Positions 6,370 to 11,385 of a stretch of DNA of 11,385 nucleotides are shown piece after piece. A program made the translations under genes and the position numbers. Position 1 is the stretch's first letter. Each line of letters opens with the position of its first letter. Below the pieces are notes generated by a model. The model did no database searches, was not told the origin of the DNA, and saw only the letters and a list, made by a program, of their open reading frames with translations. This DNA comes from an uncultured Brevundimonas sp. GTDB lineage: Bacteria > Pseudomonadota > Alphaproteobacteria > Caulobacterales > Caulobacteraceae. The DNA lies in contig NZ_CALTWS010000076.1 in NCBI RefSeq assembly GCF_943913055.1, positions 1 to 11,385 on the forward strand, in the 5' to 3' direction.

Positions 6370-9017
6370 ATCCCCATCGTCTTTAGCGCACTTTTCAGAC
6401 TGACCGCCGAGGTTCGAAAATCCTTCCACGGATCGGCCTTCTTCAACAGCGCGTCATAGGTCCACAGGTTGAACGCCGACGGGTCCAGCCCGGCCCGTAC
6501 CTGACCCCATGACAGCGGATAGGCGATCCCGCCACCGGGTCGAGCGCGCGGCGACCACGGGGCCACCGCCGTCGCCATCCGGCCATTCCGCAGATAGTCG
6601 ATGAATATCTTCCCGCCGCGGGCCTTCTTGGCCAGGGTGGTGGTGAAGCGGTCGGGGGCATCCGCCCGCACCGCCTCGGACACCGCCTTGGCGAAGGCCT
6701 TGTTCTGATCCCAGGTCACGCGGCTGCGGGCGTCCGTCTTGATCGGCACCACTACGTGCAGCCCCTTGCCGCCGGTGGTTTTCACGAACGGCTTGAGCCC
6801 CAGCGCCTCCAGCTTGGCCTTCACGACCTTCGACGCGGCGATCACGTCGCCAAAGTCCAGCCCTTCGTCGGGATCCAGATCGAAGGTGATCTGGTCCGGC
6901 ACCTCCGGCAGGCCCGGCGCACAGCCCCAGGGGTGCAGTTCCAGCCCGCCCGACTGGCCGATCGCCACCAGCCCGCCGACATCGACGGCGGCGACGTAGG
7001 GCGTGCGCGCCTTGACGTCGATCAGCTTCAGCCGGGGATTGGATCCGGCCATGGCGTGTCGCTGAAAGAAGGTCTCGCCGGTGATGCCGTCGGGCGCGCG
7101 AATGATCGAGGTCGGCCGGTCGCCGACGTGGGGCAGGATGCGCTCGGCGGCGGCTTCGTAGTATCGCGCCAAGTCCGCCTTGGTGATCGCCGGCCTGTCG
7201 CCGACCGCGGGCCACAGCACCTTGTCCGGGCTGGAGATGGTCACGCCCGCCACGATGACCTTGCCCTTGCCTGCCTTGGCCGCGGCCTTGATCGTGGTGG
7301 TCTCCTTTGCCGTCCTTGGTGCGGTCGCCTCATCGGCCGATTCGCCCAGTGTGCTGGCCGGGGCCTGCGGTGCCTCCGTCACCTCGGCGGCGGTCTTGTC
7401 CTCACGCAAACCCTTGAACGCCGCCTGCCGCAGCGAGCCGCTCTCGGTGTAGCCGCCATGCTCGACCTCGGCGACCAGCACCGGCTTGACCCAGTGAATG
7501 TCCTTGCCCGCCTTGGGCGCGCCTGCGCCGCTGAAGGGGCTCTTGTCCGCCGACACCTTCTTCAATGCGGGCACCAGCGCCTTGGTCACCGCCTCGCCAT
7601 AGCCCGTGCCGACCCGGCCCAGGTAACGTAGCGTTTCCTTGTCCTTCACCCCCACCAGCAGCGAGCGGAACCGCGTTCCGCCTGCGGACGACCATCCGCC
7701 GATGACGACCTCGTCACGTCCCCGGCACTTGGACTTGACCCAGCTGCTCGACCGCCCGGCATGATACGGGGCGTCCAGCTTCTTGGAGATCACCCCCTCG
7801 AGGTCCATCCGGCATGCACTTTCCAGCACCGCCTGGCCGGTCGAGGCGAAGTGCTCGACGTAACGCAGCCGCCCCCCGGCCTTCCCCGCCCGGTCGACAT
7901 AGGCCTGCAAACGCGCCTTGCGATGCGACAGCGGCAGCTTGCGCAGGTCCTCCCCGCCCTCGAACAACAGGTCGAAGGCGAAATAGACCAGGCCTCCCGT
8001 CTTCTCGTCCGAGATCGCCGCCTGCAAGGCCGAAAAATCCGGCATGTGATCGTCGTCCAGAGCGCACAGTTCCCCGTCGATCACCGCATCGGGCCACCCG
8101 GCCGCATCAGCCGCCAGGTCCGGAAACCGGTCGCTCCAGTCCAGCCCCTTGCGGGTCCGCAACACCGCCTTGCCGCCGCCAATCCCGACCTGCAGCCGAT
8201 AGCCGTCGAACTTGATCTCATGCGCCCAGCCGCCGGCCCCCGGCGGATGATCGACCACCTTGCACAGTTGTATCGGCACGAACGCGGGCGGCTTGGTCGC
8301 GCGGCTCTGTGCGGCCTTCGAGGGCTTGGGTTTCGCAGGGCCCTTGCGCCCCGTCGGCTTGGACGAAGTCCACTGCGCCTTGCCCTCGGCGATTTCCGCC
8401 AGCGACCGCCCCGTCGTCACCGAGGCGTCGATCTCGGCCAAGGCATCGCCCTCGCCTGCCACCGCATGCTCGTCCTTTTCCTTCAGCAGCAGCCAGTTAT
8501 TGCGCTTGGAGGGCTTGCCCCGATCGCTCTTCAGCCGGATCAGGGCCCATTTCCCTTTCAGCCGCTCGCCGTGCAGGACCATCTTGATCTGGCCCTTGGC
8601 CCAGGCGGCCTCCAGATCCGACTCCTGCGGTTCCCAGGTGCCGGTGTCCCACATCTGAACCGTCCCGGCCCCATAGTTGCCATCGGGAATAGTGCCCTCG
8701 AACCCGCCATAGTCCAGTGGGTGATCCTCCACCTCGACTGCCAGCCGCTTGACCGAGGTGTCCCGCGACGGGGCCTTGGTCACGGCCCAGGACTTCAGCA
8801 CACCGTCCGCCTCAATGCGGAAATCATAGTGCAGTCGCGTCGCCGCATGCCGCTGGATCAGATAGGTCCGCCCCGCCTTCGCGCGCGCGGCCTTCTTGCC
8901 CTTCGGCTCCGGCGTCTCGCCGAACTTCCGCTTGGCCTGATAGGTCTTCAGTTCACCGCGCATCCCGCCCTCGACGACATCGTCACACCGCAACGCGCCA
9001 GTGTGCTTCGGGATCAT
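6366..9017 (-). CDS. ligD: Multifunctional DNA ligase D (phosphoesterase-ligase-polymerase)
   Basis: Partner of Ku: trims, fills and seals double-strand breaks. With 883 residues it has all three modules, in the Pseudomonas order. The 3'-phosphoesterase (about 50-180) shows RHAATRLHYDFRIE with H57, H63, D65, and H99 in EDHP. The ATP-dependent ligase (about 247-535) has nucleotidyl lysine K269 in EIKFDGYR, IDGEL (313-317), EGVISKK (407-413) and WVKSK (426-430) before the OB fold. The polymerase/primase domain (about 588-880) has metal ligands D713 and D715 in FDLDPDEG and D807 in IDYLRNGR, plus TTGGKGLH (748-755). Two Lys/Ala/Glu-rich linkers join them (182-245, 541-587). The start is uncertain: ATG 9017 has AGAAGG eight bases upstream, while ATG 8963 (GAGG, five-base spacing) gives the more usual N-terminus MRGELKTYQAKR. 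It is transcribed toward ku. Confidence 0.96.
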   Translation of the reverse strand: MIPKHTGALRCDDVVEGGMRGELKTYQAKRKFGETPEPKGKKAARAKAGRTYLIQRHAATRLHYDFRIEADGVLKSWAVTKAPSRDTSVKRLAVEVEDHPLDYGGFEGTIPDGNYGAGTVQMWDTGTWEPQESDLEAAWAKGQIKMVLHGERLKGKWALIRLKSDRGKPSKRNNWLLLKEKDEHAVAGEGDALAEIDASVTTGRSLAEIAEGKAQWTSSKPTGRKGPAKPKPSKAAQSRATKPPAFVPIQLCKVVDHPPGAGGWAHEIKFDGYRLQVGIGGGKAVLRTRKGLDWSDRFPDLAADAAGWPDAVIDGELCALDDDHMPDFSALQAAISDEKTGGLVYFAFDLLFEGGEDLRKLPLSHRKARLQAYVDRAGKAGGRLRYVEHFASTGQAVLESACRMDLEGVISKKLDAPYHAGRSSSWVKSKCRGRDEVVIGGWSSAGGTRFRSLLVGVKDKETLRYLGRVGTGYGEAVTKALVPALKKVSADKSPFSGAGAPKAGKDIHWVKPVLVAEVEHGGYTESGSLRQAAFKGLREDKTAAEVTEAPQAPASTLGESADEATAPRTAKETTTIKAAAKAGKGKVIVAGVTISSPDKVLWPAVGDRPAITKADLARYYEAAAERILPHVGDRPTSIIRAPDGITGETFFQRHAMAGSNPRLKLIDVKARTPYVAAVDVGGLVAIGQSGGLELHPWGCAPGLPEVPDQITFDLDPDEGLDFGDVIAASKVVKAKLEALGLKPFVKTTGGKGLHVVVPIKTDARSRVTWDQNKAFAKAVSEAVRADAPDRFTTTLAKKARGGKIFIDYLRNGRMATAVAPWSPRARPGGGIAYPLSWGQVRAGLDPSAFNLWTYDALLKKADPWKDFRTSAVSLKSALKTMGI

Positions 9018-9025
9018 CAGGCGTG

Positions 9026-9061
9026 CCTTCTCGACCCTGATCCTGTCGACCTTCTCGACCC
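9026..9061 (-). repeat. 12-bp direct repeat spanning the ligD ribosome-binding site
   Basis: CCTTCTCGACCC occurs perfectly at 9026-9037 and again at 9050-9061, a 24-base period. Read in the ligD direction, each copy is GGGTCGAGAAGG. The copy nearer the gene supplies the AGAAGG eight bases before ATG 9017. A third TCGACC lies between them (9046-9051). It may be a small tandem duplication or a binding site for a regulator. Confidence 0.6.
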
Positions 9062-9265
9062 CACTGTGGAGACTCTCGTCCCTCGTCGATCATGAATTGA
9101 CCGCTCCACCTCCCTTGAAACCGCCTCGCGCCCTCCCCTTGTCAGTCTCGGTGGTGTCGGCAGCGATAGTCGCCGCTGAGGGGTCTTTGACATCGTCATG
9201 AGCATCGGAACGCAGGCTTGGATAAGCGCTCGACCTCGTCTTTGCCCGGTCGAACACGCCGCGTT

Positions 9266-9311
9266 CAAAACAAATAAGGGCAGCCGAATTTCTGGCGAGA
9301 CATAGGCCCTT
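9266..9311 (-). terminator. Candidate intrinsic terminator downstream of trhO
   Basis: Read on the minus strand, AAGGGC (9311-9306) pairs with GCCCTT (9281-9276), enclosing a nested GCC/GGC pair (9296-9294 with 9285-9283). The imperfect T-rich run ATTTGTTTT follows at once. It begins 8 bases past the trhO stop, where a terminator for the pyrG-trhO transcript is expected. The 24-base interior makes the fold less ideal than a classic terminator. Confidence 0.45.
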
Positions 9312-9319
9312 CTGGACCC

Positions 9320-10288
9320 TCAGTCCGCCGGATCGCTCGCACGGCCAGCGCCCACCACCTCGCCGATGTGGGCCACGCCCCTCGCCTCGGCGATCTGCAT
9401 CTGACGCTTGCGCTCGGCATAGCGGGCCTTCTGCGTCTCGGAGCGTACGTCGTGGCAGCGAGGGCAGCAGACGCCTTCGACATAGTGGGGCGCGGCGCGG
9501 TCGCGTTCGCTGACCGGCATGCGGCAACCCCGGCACAGGCTGTGGGTACCGGGGGTCAGTCCGTGACCCACCGCGACCCGCTCGTCAAACACGAAGCATT
9601 CGCCCGACCACAGGCTCTGGTCCTCCGGCACCGTCTCAAGATAGCGAAGGATGCCGCCTTCCAGATGGTGCACGTCCTGCACGCCCTGGGCCTTCAGATA
9701 GGCGGTCGACTTCTCGCAGCGGATGCCGCCGGTGCAGTACATGGCCACGCGCGGCGGGGTCGGTCGATCCAGCAGGGCGCGGCCCTCTCGCTCGAACCAA
9801 TCGGCGAACTCGCGAAAGCTGCGGGTTTTGGGCTGCACGGCCCCGGCAAAGGCTCCGATCGCGCCCTCATAGTCATTGCGGGTGTCGATCACGACCGTGT
9901 CCGGATCGGCGATCAGGGCGTTCCAGTCCTCTGGCGACACATAGGTCCCAGCCTGGCGTACGGGATCCAGCCCGACCTGGCCCATGGTCACGATCTCGGC
10001 CTTGATCTTGACCTTCAGCCGCAGGAACGGCGGCGTGGCGGCGGTCGAGTATTTCACGTCCAGTTCGCTGAACCCCGGCATAGCCCGGATGCCGTCGATC
10101 ACCGCCTGGACCGCTGGGTCCGGCCCTGCGATCGTCCCGTTGATCCCCTCGGGTGCGACCAGCAGGATACCGCGAACCTCGCTGCCACAGAGCCCCTTTA
10201 GCCGGTCGCGCACGGCGGCGCAGTCGGCGACAGGCGCGAAGCGATACAGGGCGGCGACCTGCCAAGGCGTGCCGGTCTGGAGCGTCAC
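9320..10288 (-). CDS. trhO: Rhodanese-type tRNA uridine-34 hydroxylase TrhO (UPF0176/YceA family)
   Basis: Oxygen-dependent enzyme family that makes 5-hydroxyuridine at tRNA position 34. With the GTG start at 10288 the protein is 322 residues. An N-terminal ferredoxin/acylphosphatase-like domain (QVAALYRFAPV, then LLVAPEGINGTIAG at 42-55) precedes the rhodanese domain. That domain holds VVIDTRNDYE and the loop MYCTGGIRCEKS (183-194), with C185 and C191. A C-terminal cysteine set, CRGC (252-255) and CPRC (275-278), looks like a small zinc-binding module. The frame is open to an ATG at 10408, but those 40 residues lie within pyrG and are unlike the family, so GTG 10288 is preferred. Its ribosome-binding site is weak (GAGCGG). 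It follows the pyrG stop by 8 bases, so the two are probably cotranscribed. Confidence 0.93.
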   Translation of the reverse strand: MTLQTGTPWQVAALYRFAPVADCAAVRDRLKGLCGSEVRGILLVAPEGINGTIAGPDPAVQAVIDGIRAMPGFSELDVKYSTAATPPFLRLKVKIKAEIVTMGQVGLDPVRQAGTYVSPEDWNALIADPDTVVIDTRNDYEGAIGAFAGAVQPKTRSFREFADWFEREGRALLDRPTPPRVAMYCTGGIRCEKSTAYLKAQGVQDVHHLEGGILRYLETVPEDQSLWSGECFVFDERVAVGHGLTPGTHSLCRGCRMPVSERDRAAPHYVEGVCCPRCHDVRSETQKARYAERKRQMQIAEARGVAHIGEVVGAGRASDPAD

Positions 10289-10296
10289 CGAACCGC

Positions 10297-11385
10297 TCAG
10301 ACCAGCCGGCTCTGCACCACCGCCGCCTCGATAAAGCCGGCGAACAGCGGGTGAGGCGCGAAGGGGCGACTCTTCAGCTCGGGGTGATACTGCACGCCGA
10401 CGAACCACGGATGGTCCTCGCGTTCGACCGTCTCGGGCAAGACGCCGTCCGGAGAAAGGCCCGCAAAGATCAGCCCCGCCTTGGCCTCGATGGCCTCGCG
10501 GTAGTTGATGTTGACCTCATAGCGGTGACGGTGCCGCTCGCTGATGGTGGTGGAACCATACATCTGCGCGATCTTGGAGCCGGGCTTGAGCGTCGAGTCA
10601 TAGGCACCCAGTCGCATGGTGCCGCCCAGGTCTCCGCCCTGCTGGCGCAGCACGCGCTGATTGCCCTGCGTCCATTCGGTCATCAGGCCGACCACCGGCT
10701 CGGTCGTCGGGCCGAACTCGGTAGAAGAGGCCTTCGGGTAGCCCGCCAGATTCCGCGCCGCCTCGATCACGGCCATCTGCATGCCGAAACAGATGCCGAA
10801 ATAGGGGATGTTGCGCTCGCGGGCGAACCGCGCCGCCTCGATCTTGCCCTCCGACCCGCGCTCGCCGAAGCCGCCGGGGACCAGCACGGCGTGGGCGCCC
10901 TGCAAGCGCGCCTCGCAGGCGTCGCGGTCGCCCTCGAAGGTGTCGGCCTCGACCCAGTCGATGTTGACCTTGACGTTATTGGCCACGCCGCCGTGGTGCA
11001 GGGCTTCGATCAGCGATTTATAGGCGTCCTTCAGGACCGTGTACTTGCCGACCACGGCCACGGTAACCTCGCCGTCCGGGTGCAGGCGACGTTGGGCGAT
11101 GGTTTCCCAGCGCGACAGGTCCGGCGCGGGCGCATCGGTCATGCCGAAATGGGCCAGCACCTCCGCGTCGAGGCCCTCGCGGTGATAGTCCAGCGGCACG
11201 GCATAGATGTCCGCGCTGTCCATGGCCTGAATCACGCCAGATGGCCGAACGTTGCAGAACAGGCCGATCTTGCGCTTCTCGTCCTCGGGGATCGGGAATT
11301 CACAGCGGCATAGCAGGATGTCGGGCTGGATGCCGATGGAGCGCAGCTCCTTGACCGAGTGCTGCGTCGGCTTGGTCTTCATCTC
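10297..11385 (-). CDS. pyrG: CTP synthase, C-terminal two-thirds (cut by window edge)
   Basis: Converts UTP to CTP using ATP and glutamine. Only the last 362 residues of a protein normally near 540 are inside the window. The frame runs open through the right edge, so the Met at 11382 is internal (the family segment KTKPTQHSVKELRSIGIQPD), not the start. Numbering from that Met, the end of the synthetase domain is followed by the class I glutamine amidotransferase domain: oxyanion loop GGFGERG (170-176), nucleophile C198 in YFGICFGMQ, and H333 and E335 in VQYHPELKSRP. RHRHRYEVN (283-291) is also typical. The end at 10297 is intact. trhO follows after 8 bases. In Caulobacter this enzyme also forms filaments that affect cell curvature; that is family knowledge, not visible here. 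Confidence 0.97.
   Translation of the reverse strand, partial: EMKTKPTQHSVKELRSIGIQPDILLCRCEFPIPEDEKRKIGLFCNVRPSGVIQAMDSADIYAVPLDYHREGLDAEVLAHFGMTDAPAPDLSRWETIAQRRLHPDGEVTVAVVGKYTVLKDAYKSLIEALHHGGVANNVKVNIDWVEADTFEGDRDACEARLQGAHAVLVPGGFGERGSEGKIEAARFARERNIPYFGICFGMQMAVIEAARNLAGYPKASSTEFGPTTEPVVGLMTEWTQGNQRVLRQQGGDLGGTMRLGAYDSTLKPGSKIAQMYGSTTISERHRHRYEVNINYREAIEAKAGLIFAGLSPDGVLPETVEREDHPWFVGVQYHPELKSRPFAPHPLFAGFIEAAVVQSRLV

Larger units (their letters stand above)
9018..9319. other. Non-coding gap between trhO and ligD
   Basis: About 300 bases without a supportable gene. The right part (9266-9311) holds a terminator-like fold for trhO; the left part (9026-9061) holds a direct repeat just before ligD. 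The ligD promoter should lie between, but I found no good -35/-10 pair on the minus strand. On that strand, a frame in phase with ligD runs open from a GTG at 9257 to a TGA at 9090. Its third-position GC is only about 60 percent, well below the neighbours, so I do not call it. AGGGAGGTGG (about 9106-9115, minus strand) is a strong Shine-Dalgarno match, with no suitable start within 5-10 bases. Confidence 0.6.

Noticed and set aside
8983..9093. 36-codon ATG ORF on the minus strand overlapping the ligD start, preceded by AGGGAGGTGG
   Set aside because: The Shine-Dalgarno match is about 12 bases from the ATG, too far, and codon use is unlike real genes here.
7761..9095. A 444-codon plus-strand open frame opposite ligD
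   Set aside because: Shadow of the ligD reading frame; the ligD strand carries every ligase and phosphoesterase motif.
9186..9212. TTGACA and a GGAAC-like box on the plus strand, suggestive of sigma-70 or EcfG promoters
   Set aside because: No matching -10 (or GTT) at a valid distance, and a plus-strand transcript here would run only antisense to trhO and pyrG.
9090..9257. Possible 55-residue GTG-started small protein upstream of ligD on the minus strand
   Set aside because: No Shine-Dalgarno, third-position GC near 60 percent against a much higher value in neighbouring genes, and no recognisable family.
10289..10408. Upstream ATG for trhO at 10408
   Set aside because: It would put 40 Arg/Ala/Gly-rich residues inside pyrG. 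The family usually begins a few residues before VAALYRFAP, which fits GTG 10288.
10153..11313. A 386-codon plus-strand frame opposite pyrG and trhO
   Set aside because: Shadow of two confidently identified genes; no domain signal.

Overview
The window is GC-rich, gene-dense bacterial chromosome. The protein families, the very high third-position GC and the gene neighbourhoods fit an alphaproteobacterium, most likely Caulobacterales (Brevundimonas/Caulobacter-like); this placement is inferred from sequence style, not from a search. I found no insertion sequence, prophage or CRISPR array.

Layout, left to right. Positions 8-57 hold a two-hairpin element of extragenic-repeat type, just upstream of hemB (+, heme synthesis). 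hemB meets a leftward five-gene cluster tail to tail, with overlapping stop codons. In transcription order the cluster is rlpA (septal peptidoglycan lipoprotein), tmk (dTMP kinase), holB (clamp-loader delta'), a TatD/YcfH-family metal hydrolase, and a PhnP-like metallo-beta-lactamase-fold hydrolase. The last four are joined by 1-4 base stop/start overlaps, which indicates one polycistronic, translationally coupled unit. The genes to the right of rlpA point the other way: a complete tRNA-Ser(UGA) with encoded CCA, then ku 56 bases later. ku converges on ligD, a three-domain PE-LIG-POL DNA ligase D; their stop codons share the palindrome CTAG. Ku plus LigD make a complete two-component bacterial non-homologous end-joining system. 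After a roughly 300-base non-coding gap (a terminator-like fold, a 12-base direct repeat) come trhO (rhodanese-type tRNA U34 hydroxylase) and pyrG (CTP synthase). Both run leftward and sit 8 bases apart; pyrG is cut by the right edge of the window.

By function the window mixes housekeeping genes (heme, dTTP, CTP, replication, tRNA, cell wall) with one accessory-type DNA-repair pair placed beside a tRNA gene. All protein genes look intact except pyrG, which is truncated only by the window. I see no clearly undescribed system. The more unusual signals are regulatory or architectural: a four-codon upstream ORF coupled to hemB, whose ribosome-binding site lies in a hairpin; two tail-to-tail stop-codon overlaps; a duplicated Shine-Dalgarno-bearing 12-mer before ligD; and ku directly behind a tRNA with no convincing terminator between them.
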